Positions 1 to 13,411 of a DNA stretch of 64,000 nucleotides are shown here, piece by piece; position 1 is the stretch's first letter; each line of letters begins with the position of its first letter. The notes under the pieces were generated by a model. That model worked only from the letters and a program-made list of their open reading frames with translations. It did not search any database and was not told where the DNA came from. The DNA lies in NCBI GenBank assembly GCA_022494885.1, contig JAGVSM010001703.1:186001-250000 (forward strand). Reading direction: 5' to 3'. The position numbers and the translations under genes are program-made. Origin of the DNA: Micrasema longulum. Lineage: Eukaryota; Arthropoda; Insecta; Trichoptera; Brachycentridae.

Positions 1-215
1 TTCATTTATAAATCATAATCATAATCAGTCCTCTCATGTCCAATAATGCACATAGGCCTCCTTCCTAGTTCTTCACAACTCCTTATCCTGGACGAACCGC
101 ATCGAACCACTTCTTGCAACATGTCTTTTGTCATGATACCACCTTGCCTGAGGCCTTTCTTCTGTCTGTTCTGGGTTGCCATTCCAGGACTTTTATTACC
201 CCAGCTCCATGGACT
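1..215 (-). mobile_element. 3' end of an RTE-like LINE (fragment)
   Basis: Read on the minus strand, this stretch encodes pieces that resemble the C-terminal tail of insect non-LTR reverse transcriptases. There is a segment like VLEWQPRTDRRKASG, and later, in another frame, EELGRRP followed by CIIGHE and a short GATTATGATTATGATTTATAA end. The pieces are in different frames and contain stops, so this is a broken, 5'-truncated copy that runs off or begins at the window edge. The family assignment rests on recalled resemblance only. Confidence 0.5.
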
Positions 216-3200
216 ACTTTGATGATCTCAAACCATACACTATAACAAATATTTAACACTGCAATCCATAAAGATTAAATTATCTTATACCCTTAAAAAT
301 ATACGATCTGCATATTAATTTTGTTTCGACTATTTAAGCTTTATTTTTTCACTAGCTTCTATGTTAAATTTTGGCGTTGGGTATTTTTCCTTCTTGATTA
401 AATAAATGGTGCTTTTGATTGAAGTAAGATTGCGGGTAGGTATGGAATACCCCCAAAAAGTGTGATATATTGATAAGTACGTTGCAAGATCTCATATCAT
501 GAGACGGGCAAAAGCAGTCTAGTCTAAAAGGCAACTGTTTTATTGTTGACAAAAATTCATTTAAATTTAAATATTACCTGCGTTCTATATACTATTACTA
601 GTTGTTGAAAACTACAAATATTTACGTATTTAATTTTTCCACCCGTTGATTTATATAACTAATTATTATCAATAATTTAACGTAGAGTAAATTTAAAAAT
701 TGCAGTCACTTTGAAGAGAATTGTTAGTTTATATTTTCAACTAAGCAGAATTCACGCGAGGTTTAGTGATTAAGTTCACGTAAATATTATTAACGACTGA
801 TTTGATATGTATTTTTAAAAATAACACTTTGGATAATAAACCATTTTCAATAAATAAAGTGCATATTTAGGTGCAACTCTTCTCCATATTTTAGAATAAA
901 GATGCTTTTGGATTCTCTGGATACATAAAATGTAATGTACAAATAATCCCACCTTAAAGGCGGTTTTGCAAATGTTTATAGATTTCGAATTTTTTTAATT
1001 ACGTTTTGATTTTATTCATCTTGTAAAATGTAGTAATTATTGCCACTGTGAGAATATATGGCTTAAAAAAAACTCATACTGTCATCATTAACCTCACGTA
1101 AGTTCTGCTAAACTCCCTTTTCTATTTTCTCTTGGTTTTAAAAAAAAAAATATTAAACCTAAAAAGCCCAGTGAATTTTTTAGTCACGGAAATAAAATCG
1201 CAATTCGATCTTTATTTTCAAACAAAAATACTAAAAAAATATTTGAAATAAACTTTTTTAAAAAAGCAATCGATACAAAAGATTTTATGGGATGATTTTT
1301 TGATTATATACGGTGATTTCAGTTTTGTTTTCGTGGCATTTAAAATAAACTTCAATTTAATGATATGATTATTGTTTTATCTGTGTGAGTCTACGAAAGT
1401 AAAAATGTATGAAATAGATCTAAATTTAAAGAATCACTGACTTCTTTACGAAATATAATTTGTATTACTAGTTTAATGTGTTATTAGTATGTTTATTAAA
1501 ATGTTTTGAGTTGATTTTCTTCGCTTAAAAGGCTTTTAAGTGAAAAAAAACTCCCTTTGGATGACTGCCTGAACGTGACCTCAGAATAACCATGTTCTAT
1601 CGGCATTTATCTCGCAAAAAGTAAAAAAAAGTGTTTCTATTACCTCGTTGTTCTGAGGTCTAGATATTATTGTCGAAAAATATTGTACATATTGTGGTGT
1701 TAAATCGTGAGTAGCAAAATTTCTTATCAATAATAATGTTAAAATACAAAATTAGGTACACGAGAGAGTTAATATTTTAGAAATGATTCTTGATAATAAT
1801 AATTTGTCACTTTTGGCTGAATATCGTAGGGTAGAAGTATTAAATTTAAACGAAATTACCCTTAATTTTTGTAATTCTATCATTTCGGAATATTATACTG
1901 AAGTGCGTTTGCAATCATACATACCTTGAAAAGGCTTTTACCTGTTCGTAAATAATCGCTTTCGTAAAATCTCCATGACAATCAATTCAACAACTTTGAC
2001 AAAAATAAACTATAACGTAGATTATAATTATATGATTACACTTTTAGAAATATTAAAAAAAAAAACCTATTTTGTTTAAAATTTGCATCCAAAAATATTT
2101 CAATTTTTAATTTAGGCCATAATTGTTGTAAAACAACGTATTTGTACTTTGGAATGTAAAGATTAAGAGTTTTTTTTAAACCAACATTAAAAAATGATTG
2201 GAAGATATTGGATTAATCGGAAAAAGCATTCTTTGGGAATAATTCATCTAGTTGATTTTAGCTAGATTTATTTCATATGATTTTGTAAGCTATTTTTTAA
2301 ATTTTTATAAATATTTCTAAGCCTAAAGATTTGTTCATTGAGCTTAATTTGATTCGAGTCTATTTGGTTTATTACAAAAAGAAAGAGTAAAAAAATCTGT
2401 GATATTTTTATTGAGTAAAAAATGTAGATTTACTCGAGAAATTATACGCACTATTAGTGTACTAAATCCTCATAATATTTTTTTTCCTAAGGGATAAAGT
2501 TTTGAGAAAAGTATTTTGATTGAAGCTACGAGTAGAATCATAGTGTTAAAGTATTTTTTATAAGATCTCTTATAGCTGATCTCTTCGAATGCCATGGCAA
2601 TAACGTCTACAAAATAAAGCGTTGTTTATTATTGTTTCAATGAAAAAGGAGCGTGAGTAAAATGTGAGTGAATATTTAGAATAATTAATTGGTTTGTCAA
2701 AATAATTATAAGCGAATACTAATCGTTTCAAGTAGCATTTTGACCATGGAGATTTTACAAAAGTGTGATGTTTAAATAATGTTTGTTATCCAAAATATGA
2801 TTATTACCTTACATTATGGATACATAGTATCGCGAGTGTGTATATTAGTAGTGTGAACATTTAGGCAAATATCAGTCATAAAGGTGAATAAATATTTTTT
2901 TCATTATATATTTGGCTTATTGTATCTGAACCTACAAAATATCGCATTTTCCACTCCAAGTTCACCAACATTCCATTTTTTCATATCACTTTTCTCATTA
3001 GACCCGTAACCTCACGTTTTTACAAGGTTGTTTTAAATGACATTTTAAATTAAGGAGATTTTGTAAATCAAACTTTTTAAAATACCGTATGTGCATGCTA
3101 ATATTATTATGTTTTAATTTCTGTAAACAATTGTTACGCGTGAAATATTGAAATCCAGTAAAATTAAGTCTGGACCAATATTAGATCTGTTTACATTTTG

Positions 3201-4940
3201 ACTACTAACAGCCCTTTATAAGGTCGACACTTCTGTATACGCACATAGTAGAAGTTGTCGAGTTTGTAGAACACTAATTAAAAATGCACTTTCTGGGTAG
3301 AGCTTGGTTTTTGGAGTTGTGCGCATGCAGAACCGCTACCACAGAAATAAACGGCATAATAACGTAATCGGTCACTATGGACTCATCAGCACAACACAAT
3401 GTTGCTATTTGAAGGGCTGCACTCTTTTCTTTCTTTAATTTTCCGAAGTGACTTGTTACCAACCGACTCTAGAGCAATACTGATACTGACACCTTTATTA
3501 ATGTTCCTCTCCTTATTTTAAGATACAAAGATATTAAATATTTACAAGAAAACATAGCAATAACTTAATAAATAAAAGTACATTAATATAAATTAACAAA
3601 TTATCAAGATTTGTACGAGTTTTTATAACAGATAGTTTTATAAATAGATTACACACGATTTAAAAATGCTATTTTGTTTCCTACCTTTCAGAGATACTAT
3701 TTATGATTAGTGAATGAAATAGATATATTTATATGTATTGTAACTTGTATATAGATAGATGTATATAGGGATTTACTCGATGTATTATTTCCGACAGTGA
3801 ATCTATAATATCCCTTAAGTGCAGTTATTCAAATCTTAACATTTGTTCACACTTCGGCACCATTACTAGTGCTACCACCGCCAATTCCCCTACCTTGATT
3901 CCTGCGTAAACTGCAGCAGTTTTGCCAAGTAACTTTATACGTATATATCACTAGCAGTCCTGGGCATGTACTTAATTACTAATCGTTCATTCAAAATCGT
4001 TTGATATTTTTAGGAAAACGTTTTACATATTATTTGGACTTAAGCATTCGACTAAGCTGTCTAGTAAAATCACTTCTCGATATAGGATTACAAAGTAGAA
4101 AATTAGTTTTGTATAAAAAATAAAGCTTCTTCATAGAAAGTTTTGATGGAACTTCAATTTTTAGGAATAGTATCTTTGTCGATCCAACCAAAACTGTTTT
4201 CATGTATATTTTTCTACTATCGTGTTGAAAACTTATTAATTCCAATAAATTATTATAATAGAGAGATCGGATAATGCGTGCTTGATATAAGTAATTCTGT
4301 AATCGACCAATTGCAAACATATGCTATTAATAAATTCTTCTATTTTGTATATTTTAGTCACGAAATAAGTCGAGGGTCAAACATAAAAAGGGAGTGATAC
4401 ATTCGTTTAAATTTCTTCTATTGACAATTTAAGCGTAACGTAAAATTTTAATTTAATTTAATAAATTGATGCTACAAAAATTTTGTTTACAATTAGATTT
4501 TATACTCGTTTTATCACGATTCAAAGTATCTATTATTCCAGCATACTTTTGGTAAGTCGTGTGAGTCAACTCGATGAGGACATGCAAATTGGTATAATGG
4601 TTATGATACTAGAATTTGCGCACTCTGATCTAAAAAGACACAAGTTTACAGGAAATTTTCTCTGTAAATGATTACAGAAAGAAAACAATGAAACAGCTTA
4701 AAGGGGTTGGTAGAAAAATCAGATAGAAACAACATTTTTATTTACTCGCGGCATTTAAATGATAGGAAATTCTTTGAAAATCTCAAAGAAATCGAATGTT
4801 TAAGTAAAATGTCAAATTTTCAAAAGTAAAACAAAACAGCATATTGTATATTGGAGGTAAAATTAGTGAAATGTATATTAGATTCGAGCGTTTCTAATTC
4901 TGCCCAGTTCTGCGTAGCACAAGCAAGTTTGTATAATTCC

Positions 4941-5147
4941 AGGATAACTTTAGTGCAACGTTTTAAAGATATTTCTAGGGGATACCTTTAGTTCAATGTT
5001 CTAAAGATACTCTTAGATACCTGTAGTGCGTTCAGAAGATACTCTTAGGATACCTTAGTGCGTTCTGAAGATATTCTTAGGATACCTTTAGTGCAAACTT
5101 CTGAAGATATTCCCAGAATAACTTAAGTGCAACGTTCTAAAGATATT
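4941..5147. repeat. Minisatellite, about five units of 35-45 bp
   Basis: The block repeats a unit built from GGATACCTTTAGTGCAA, then GTTCTGAAGATATTCTTA. Units differ by substitutions and small gaps. About five copies can be read by eye. There is no open frame across it. It does not match the other repeats of the window. Confidence 0.8.
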
Positions 5148-6699
5148 TGCGACCACATAATGTAAATTAGAGTGCCTCTTGCCTTAAAAGACTTACTCGA
5201 AGGCTGCGAAACACGGTTAAGTATTTATTAAGTAGCGAAATTTAATCACCATTCAAAACATAAGGCGGATAATGTTGTAAATTGTAAAATTATGAGATAT
5301 GATATGGCATTTTACTGACGTAAAATATTAGCACGTTACGCACCGGCATGATCAAATAACTTTAAATGAAAAATTACTTCTCATTCATCTTTCAAAAGTT
5401 AAATAAAAAGATTTACTAGTATAAAAATATACAAAAATAACGGTACATGTTACACAGTGTGTAAGGTGGTCACTGAAACTAGCCAATAGCAGGTAATATA
5501 AGCCTTAAAAATTTCTAGACTCCCATATTTACGTCCCAAAGAAGTTATCCATTTCCGTAAATTTAAAAGAATTAGTTTTGAAAAAAATACGAAAATTATT
5601 TAGCCATCTTAAAAGTAAATACTCGGAGCATGTATTTTTATGGAATTGAAAATACAAACATGAACGAACAACTCAAATAAGTAAAAATTAAAATGATGAA
5701 TGATTATGTTTGTAGTTTTTCCAAAGTAATTTATTTATCATCAATTTATTTGCAAAAACATGTTTTCACTCGAATAAAAAACTCAATTGAAAAAAAACGT
5801 TCAAAATATAATAAAGAATACTTTTTTTGTTTTCATGCCGGTGTTAGTACGCATCAAATCATTTAGATTTGTTTTATTTTAATACGTAACACAATTTTTA
5901 TCCATATCATTATAAATCTAAGGATTCAAAACTCAATTGATCATTTGAATATAAATTGGAATCAAACATGATCTTTCCTTGATTCAAAACATCAAGTTTT
6001 CTTTCTTTTTTATGCAAAACTTGCACCTTATAAAATAGTTCTAAGTATCCTTGTATTTGCAAACATGGTTTGTCTAATTATTTTAAAAACAACGTATTCA
6101 AATTTCGAATGCAATGGAGTTTCGTTTTTTTTATTGGAATTAGGAGAGTAAAAAATCAATAATTACTGTAGTTAAATAATATCATCTTAATTTGAATAAT
6201 TGATTTTATTAGCTTAAATTAAATAGCTTAATGCAAAAGCACGCCAACCATACTAATATACAAACAATGAATAACTTTGATGGGTTATTTTATTCAATAC
6301 CTGTATATAAAAATATATCAATTATGTAGCATGAACAAAGTTATTTGATAGACAATGTTTTGAGTGTGTCAAAATGTTTGTAGACAAGATGGATTTCCTT
6401 CCCTAGGGAGCCTTGTAAATGATTAGACTTCCGTATTTCCTTTTCGAATCCCCCTTGATTGCAATCGATTGTAAGCTATTTAAATTTATTTTCAATAAGG
6501 CGTAAATAATGTATTTTATATGTAGTACATATTAAAATATTTGTTTCTTTCGCAGTATGAAAACTTTTGATTATTAATTTTGTAAGAATCGAATTGAATA
6601 TTTTAGTGACTATTTACATATTTTTCAGGTAAATTAAAGTCTATATCATCATACCCTGTCCTGCACTTAATAGTACATAGGGCACTGAAATAGGTACAT

Positions 6700-6885
6700 C
6701 ATCATCGGTGGTCCCGCTAGTGTCGCGTACTCAAGGATCAGAGGTCCGAGGTTCGAACCCCAGTCTACCCCAACTTGATTCCTCTTTTCTAACAGTGAGT
6801 TTTTACAACTCGGACAAAGTGCCCCCTAAATTGAAATACTTGTGTAAAGTGTAAGAACCCAAATAACCAGACACAATGAAATATT
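6700..6885 (+). repeat. tRNA-derived SINE (family B)
   Basis: A tRNA-like head carries a B-box-like GAGGTTCGAACCCC at about 6752-6766. It is followed by a body with TCTAACAGTGAGTTTTTACA and ACTCGGACAAAGTG. The same head and body occur on the minus strand near 31765-31905 and as a tail fragment near 42810-42875, which defines a family. A fragment of another SINE tail (family A) lies just upstream at about 6655-6695. Confidence 0.65.
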
Positions 6886-8620
6886 ATATGTGAAAACATC
6901 TTGTTAAAAAAATATTTCATGTCAACCATGTCGAAAATCGAAGCGAGGCGCGGACAAAGTGGCATAAAAAATTATTTTCAAAATTAATTTAAAATCGAAA
7001 TTTTTGGGATGGCCGGTTTTTTCATTAAGCTTTTAATTTCTTTTACACTTCTACAATGTACACTTAAGCAATATAAATGGTACCTTGCGAGATTAATGAA
7101 TTATTATATATTGAAGTAGATATTTAACATTCAATTAATTTCGACCCGAATTATCTCGAAATCTTTCGTTTATTCTCTTCACTGGGATTGCATTCTACTG
7201 CGACCAATTTACACGTTTACATGGAATCAAATGCATTAATCTATGAAACAAAAAATATTTTAGATAACCCAAAAGAATACAAATTGTTGATTATCTGACA
7301 CGTATCTAATATCATTTCGGTGTTTGCGATTGTTGCTTTTGACTCTATAATCTGATATTAATTTATCATTAAATAAAATATTTATAATAATGATTGCATG
7401 ATATAAATAATGACAGTTTTTCAAATTTGTACAAAAGATATTTTCATGAATTTTGATTGAAAAATATTTTGTATCTTTCATAGATATTATTTTATTGTTG
7501 TATATTAGATATTATTTCTTGTGTTAACTGTTTTTTGTCGATGATTGCCTTTGGTTAGGGTATTATTATTATTTACTCTTCCTTTTGCCAGATTTCAATT
7601 ACTATGTATTCAAAAAATTAAAAAACTTTTTGTTATTTAATTAAAATCAAAATAAAAGCACTTTGTTTTAAAACACTTATTTTCGATTCGATAACCCACC
7701 GGTTTCAGAGCTACCACGTGCTACTTATCAAAGTATAATAAAGAAATTAATATAACCTAAATCTAATTCGTATGGAGGGTCTAGATCAAGTCTCTATATC
7801 TAGTGTTATTTTGTGTTTGTAGTGGTATGGAGTGAAGGGTGAGAGGGGTTAAAATTCGATCATTTGCACTTATTTTCAACAAATAAGATACGAGCGTACA
7901 GATAATAAGTGGTTAAAATAAAATATTTTTACTTTAATTTTAATTAAGTAATAAAAAACCACAAAGTTCATTCTCCAAATACAAATTTTAAATTGTTTTT
8001 TATTATGATAAATTTTAACAAAAATGTTTTGAAACAGCACTTATAAAAAAAACAGCATTTTCTAGTACTTATATATATTTTCTTACACCTGCAATTTTAT
8101 GTTTTGAAACTTTTGATTTAACTTTTAATACAAAAAAAAACATGAAGAAAGAAAAAACTGTAACAGTGGGGTCTTACTCATAAACTTGGTATAAAGTTAC
8201 GCCTAGGCCTATGCCACTATTGATAGAATATGGATGGAAATATAATCCTTATAACAGTTTGTTCAATAAGAATGATATTCCTATACTTATTTTACCAATA
8301 TGCTTAGGCATAACTTTATATCAGGTTAAGTAGTAATAAGGTCCAATAAATATTACAAATAATCGACCGAGTATAATGAAATGGGGCAAATACAGATTCA
8401 CCTAAATAATGTAACATCGATTGATATTTATAAATAATTCTGCTGTTAAATAAAATATAATATAATTAGGATATATAATATACATATATCTCAAAAACAG
8501 GTAGATAAATAGGAAAATTACATTTATTTCATTGGTTTGTTACTCGTATTAATTTTCCGAATAAAAATATTTGTTTAAAATGTTTGAATGCCATTCACCA
8601 GACTTTGTTCACCTGTATTT

Positions 8621-8654
8621 GCTCTTTGAGGTGCTTTGAGGTGCTTTGAGGTGC
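8621..8654. repeat. Short tandem repeat of 10 bp
   Basis: The decamer GTGCTTTGAG occurs three times in a row with a diverged copy in front. This is a short local expansion with no sign of function. Confidence 0.8.
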
Positions 8655-9071
8655 CTGTATTTCTTTAATGTGTTATAATATATGGACTAAAAGAAATCAA
8701 GGAATACTACTGTCAAACTTAATTTGAACCGTACCTTAAAATGCCTTTTGGAAATCAGACTTCTGCGATTTTCGAGAAAATAGGTATTGCAACTACGATG
8801 GACAGAACACTTTTGAGAATTGCATTTAGAGGTTTAGGAATACGGCTATGCTCTGAATTGTTTACATAATTACATTTCACCAATGATAATTAAATACACT
8901 TTTATCATCTTGATTCCTAGGTGTTCTTTGTCGCCATTCCCGAACATACTGTCGTCGTGATCGGACGTGACGCTACACGGAAAAATGCCGTCGTGTGTGT
9001 TGAAAAAATATATGAATTGCTCACACAGATATACCGTTTCATTTATTCGTAAATGCATTCCATTTTATTAA

Positions 9072-9481
9072 CCCTACACTGCCCAATATAGACGATCTGC
9101 TACATACCGATAATCGGAGCATAAAAGTGACTTCGAACATTTTTATCACTCGACGACTAGAAAAATGTTCTATAAAATTTTAAATAAAAGACAGTCTCAC
9201 ATGTTCCGTCAAAAGTGTAATTTAACTAATATTCACATGGTGATTTCTTTTAATTGTTTTAAAGATTTAAAGTTATAATTGTTGAATAATTTGTAAAATA
9301 ATTTAATATTTTCCTTGTATTCTTGTATTTTAGAACGTTTTATGCCCGATGTATTGTCTACATACCTAAACTATGAAAATAAATCTGAATTTTTAAAAAT
9401 TATTTTTCTTTCTGTTTGTATTTAAAAACTTGCACAAACAAACGTTTTTAATTAGAGTTAGAAAAATTGGGCAGTAAAGGG
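9072..9481. mobile_element. MITE with piggyBac-like ends
   Basis: The left end reads TTAA then CCCTACACTGCCCAAT. The right end read on the other strand is TTAG then CCCTTTACTGCCCAAT. This gives 16-bp terminal inverted repeats with two mismatches, flanked by TTAA on the left and CTAA on the right, a near-perfect tetranucleotide target duplication. TTAA duplication and CCC-starting ends are typical of piggyBac-superfamily elements. The 410-bp interior is AT-rich and has no transposase, so it would be a non-autonomous copy. Confidence 0.65.
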
Positions 9482-10800
9482 CTAAATAAATATACCATAC
9501 TATGTACTTTATGACATTATTTCAATTTCAGAGCACATAAATAATAACACCGACAGCCAGTGGCGTAGCTACGGTAACGTTAAATTAAACAGTAAAAACC
9601 AAGAAAAGTTTGTTGAAAAGAAATCCGGTTTTATTTTTCGTTTTAATGTTATTTTTTATTTTATTTAAGTACTTACATATCTTTCTCACATAAATGTTTG
9701 CATGTTGGTTGATTTGCCGTCTTTTTATTTCCAATTGTTCCGAGTTAGGCATTTTTTTCTAAACATGAGATGTAGCTAGTGTGGAAATAACGTGTCTATT
9801 TACTATGCGCAAGCGCATTATACTGTGAAACAGTGATGGTCTATTTCTCTTCCAACCCCCTCATACTTAATTGATTTTCGATAAAACCCAGAAATAAAAA
9901 AACCGTTTAAATTTATATAGGGTTTTGGCACGCAATTTGAACTATTTTTTTCTTTCAATAATGTAAATCGGAATTTGAAAAAAAAAGATCACCACGCCAA
10001 ATTATTATTTTTTTTTTTTATCTATAAAATTACATTCAAACATTTTTTTTCTGTTTTAAATTTACAGTGGTTTAAAAAGAAACACAATGATTATCCTGCA
10101 TGCGTTTGAAAATTCTAAACGTGCTAAATCCCTTATTGATAGTGGTGATATTTAAACCCTGTAAATGTGTAAACTTCTTAATTCTGTTCTCAAAAATGTT
10201 CTCATCGAAAAATAATTTTAATAGAAAAATCTGTTCTTAATTTATATTACTATTATTTCAGCTTAATGATTTTCTGTATCTTAATTTTGTATAAGCTCAC
10301 TGTTGACAGAAATGTACCAATTGGCTTACAATTATTTCTATGTCTTTCCATTAATAGTTATGAACATTATAAATAATTAATACTGCTGATTTGCTTTGCC
10401 ACTTACTTGAGAAAAAAATGGTGTCAGATTACTTTTTCATTTTAATTAGCATTTTTAAAGATGGCGTCTTATTTGATAAATGACGAGATTAAAATGGTTG
10501 TTTCTTTTTAAGTCTCATTTGTAAATACCCTTTTTTAATTGGATCACTGATAATATTGATGTAAGTTCAACGCCAGATGGCGTTTTATTATGTTCCTCTA
10601 GTTACAATAATTATTTATTTAATTTAGGATTGTTCATAATTAAAGGTGCACAAATCATTAATATAATTTTTTACTTAAGTTTGTTCAAGATTTTATGTGC
10701 AGAATTTTTCGATTACGTATATTTTTTATTTAATGAGAGACATCTTCTTGAGTATTTTAGAAACATTACCTAATTTAATTTTTGAAACTTCCATCCGTTA

Positions 10801-11043
10801 AGCTAGGGTTTCCTAGGACAGCGGTGTCTGTATTTTAACGGCCGTAGTGAACGGTGATGCGGTGGACAGCCATCGTAACGGTGACTAGAGTGTAGTTTCC
10901 TAGGAAAACGGTTTTATCAACACCATTTAACACCGTTTCCCTAGGAAACCACTCTCCAGTCGACGTTACGACGGCTGTCCGCCGCATCACCGTTCACTAC
11001 GGCCGTTAAGATGCGGGCACCGCTGTCCTAGGAAACCCTAGCT
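10801..11043. mobile_element. Foldback element, 243 bp, TTA target duplication
   Basis: Almost the whole element is one inverted repeat. The left arm starts AGCTAGGGTTTCCTAGGACA and the right arm ends with its complement. The arms run to about 110 bp each and share an internal GCGGTGGACAGCC-like core; the centre is a short AT-rich spacer. It is directly flanked by TTA on both sides (10798-10800 and 11044-11046). A 3-bp TTA or TAA duplication is typical of PIF/Harbinger elements, so a Harbinger-derived MITE is the best guess. No coding capacity. Confidence 0.7.
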
Positions 11044-11335
11044 TTACAAAATCACTAAAATGCCGAATACATATTTAACCCTTTCAGCCCGGCTGTAAAT
11101 TCAGATATACTCGAAATTTAAGATTTATTTACTCACGTACCTACCTACCGAAATAAAAAAGCTTCGCGTATATTTATTAATTACTGGTAATTCTAAGTTA
11201 GCCTCTGTGCTCATGTTGGTAGTTGACATAACACCGAAAAGTTAGTTTGACAGCTACTGGCTGGTTCGTTTGTTTCGGAGCGAATTCCTGTCATAATAAG
11301 CAAGCTTGAAATATATTTCAATTTGGTTAAATACA

Positions 11336-11592
11336 TATCATCGTCATTCCCTTTCCACGCCTAATGGTGCATAGGGCACTACATTGGTATACCAATCGCA
11401 GTGTATCTTGATCATTTCTGTTAAATGAAGGTAAGATGATTAGTCTTTAGTTTCAGGTACCAGTCCAGCGACTATGAAATATTCTAGTGCAAAAACACAT
11501 TTTTATACTAATACTTAATATCAGCCATGTCGGGAATCGAACCCGACATCTCTTGCATGGTAGGCACACGCGCTGACCACGACACTAGGAGG
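11336..11592 (-). repeat. tRNA-derived SINE (family A)
   Basis: On the minus strand it starts with a tRNA-like head (TGGTCAGCGCGTGTGCCTAC) and a B box GGGTTCGATTCCCG. It ends with a tail containing the complement of GTGCATAGGGCACTAC. A closely similar copy is on the plus strand at 43325-43605, and diverged copies lie at 25228, 30130 and 52395. Tail or head fragments are near 6655, 26478, 44318, 48560 and 62225. The polymerase III A/B box arrangement marks it as a SINE and not a functional tRNA, because no full cloverleaf follows. Confidence 0.8.
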
Positions 11593-11771
11593 CTAAGATA
11601 AACATTATATTAAAATATATGTTTATCTCTAATAACACATATTAAATTAATTTTGCCTTTAATTAAATTATCAATTTGCGTTCAGTGAAAATTAAAGTTA
11701 AATAATTTCTCAAGAAAAAAATGTATTTAGATACCACAAATGAGATGAAGAACATTTTAGAAATATAAATA

Positions 11772-11910
11772 TTGAAGTTTAGGCATCTACAGGGCTTATG
11801 ACATGTCATTGGCTGGTTTGAGTGGCCATTTTACACACTGTGTAACATTTACTATTCTGCCTATATTTGAACATATATATTCCTTCAATTATTCCATCTA
11901 TTGATGCTTG
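11772..11910 (+). repeat. Dispersed repeat family C
   Basis: This block (GGCATCTACAGGGCTTATGA then TGTCATTGGCTGGTTTGAGT) recurs in the same orientation at 60511-60640 with high identity. A short inverted fragment lies near 5450-5500. It has no coding potential. Its full element and its ends were not resolved. Confidence 0.75.
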
Positions 11911-12639
11911 CGAAGTTGAAGAACTGAAATCTTCATTGATGTGGGTGGGATCCCCACGGGGTTGAATCCAGTCCATGTCCACAAAAATTTGAACAAGCTC
12001 AAAACATTAAAAAAAATATAAATAATTTGCCTAATAATTTTGTCTGGTCTAAAAGGGTTAAATTCACCATCAGATAAATTTATGATTTTTATGTTTGAAC
12101 ATACACAATTTTGAATGGTTTGATAGGTTTTGCGAAATGTAATGATTGTTTAATTATTGACTATTTTATTAATTTTAATATGATTTTAAAAACATTGCTA
12201 ATAATGTCGACTATTTATATCAACTAGCGATTACTGGACATAAGTGTTTTTGTTGTACATATAATTATATTTTCAGTTCAGATGTGTCCGATATTATCAA
12301 TCTTATACATGTTAAAGTATCGAAGAAAATTGTTGATTCAAATTAATATTATTTTGAAAATGCAAACATAATTATTGTGAGCACTCGTTTAGTTGAAATG
12401 TATACCATCGTAAATATTTTTTTGTGTTTCTGGAGTAAAATATTTCATTTGTTTAATAAACACCTTCGAAACAAAAACATGCATATCATAGCTGTAAAAA
12501 TACAATTTTGACAAATAAATGCTATACAAACCACTATTCAATCTGTTTTATTATATTTAAACCAATAAAAATCCTTCATCAGCAAATTACGAGCTAAACT
12601 TACCATCACTTAAATGTAAAAACGTGAAAAGTTTCAACG

Positions 12640-13100
12640 CTTATCAGTGCATGGTTTACCTCTTCGTTCTAATTCTCAAAGCACTCTCTTTATACCCATC
12701 CACGATTCCTCTTTCTTCTCTAACTCATATAGTGTCCATGCGGATCGACTGTGGAATCATCTCCCATCCACCATCAAAAATGTTACTACATTATCTCTGT
12801 TTAAATCACGTCGGAAGAAACATCTCCTTTCTCTCCTCGTTTCCTTTTTCCTCTTTTTTCCTTTTTCCCATTGAGTAATATTTTTGATTTAAGGCAATTT
12901 TTGAACAAATGCGTTTATTTCTATTTTTATATATCTTTAGCTTTTTAATCTATATTTTCTATTGAATATGCTCTGTAACTTGAATTAAAAAAATAAAAGT
13001 TTTATTTCATTGGTTGGTTGGAAGAAATCGCTGATCGGCAATAAGCCCGCCAATGTACAAATAACATTATGTACAAAAAGTTAAATAAATAAAAACAGTT
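12640..13100 (+). mobile_element. 5'-truncated non-LTR retrotransposon, 3' end
   Basis: A frame starting near 12647 encodes FSNSYSVHADRLWNHLPSTI followed by a SLFKSRRKKHLL-like tail. This is the typical C-terminal end of insect jockey/CR1-type reverse transcriptases (the 'RLWN-LP' and 'FK-KK' signature). After the stop at about 12874 comes a 3' UTR with GGAAGAAATCGCTGATCGGC AATAAGCC, a motif often seen near the 3' end of such LINEs, ending in an AT-rich tail. The upstream part of the reverse transcriptase is missing, so this is a dead-on-arrival copy. Confidence 0.75.
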
Positions 13101-13411
13101 CCAATGAATATCTCCACTAGCATAATTGAATTACGTAGTTTCCTGCGGCAAAATCACAAATAATTATCGACGTGCTTAAAAACATGCTAAGCATTTGAGC
13201 TATCACAATAATGAACATGCTTAAGTTACCGCGGTCATAGTTAACGCGTGTGTAATCTCTACTTACGTTTACTTTTTTTACATGGTACTTTTTTGACATA
13301 GTAGTACACATTAAGATAAGACAAATTATCGGAAGAGAAAAACGAAAAGAACGTTTCAAGATAATATAAAATATTAATAATTTAATTTTGGTTTACTCGT
13401 GTAAACTTAAT

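Larger units (their letters stand above)
11079..12057. mobile_element. Possible non-autonomous piggyBac-like element with nested repeats
   Basis: The left border is TTAA then CCCTTTCAGCCCGG. The right border on the opposite strand is TTAA then CCCTTTTAGACCAG. Both flanks are perfect TTAA. The terminal repeat match is short (about 11 of 14), so the call is tentative. Inside lie a minus-strand family A SINE (11336-11592) and a family C repeat (11772-11910). No transposase frame was found. Confidence 0.35.
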
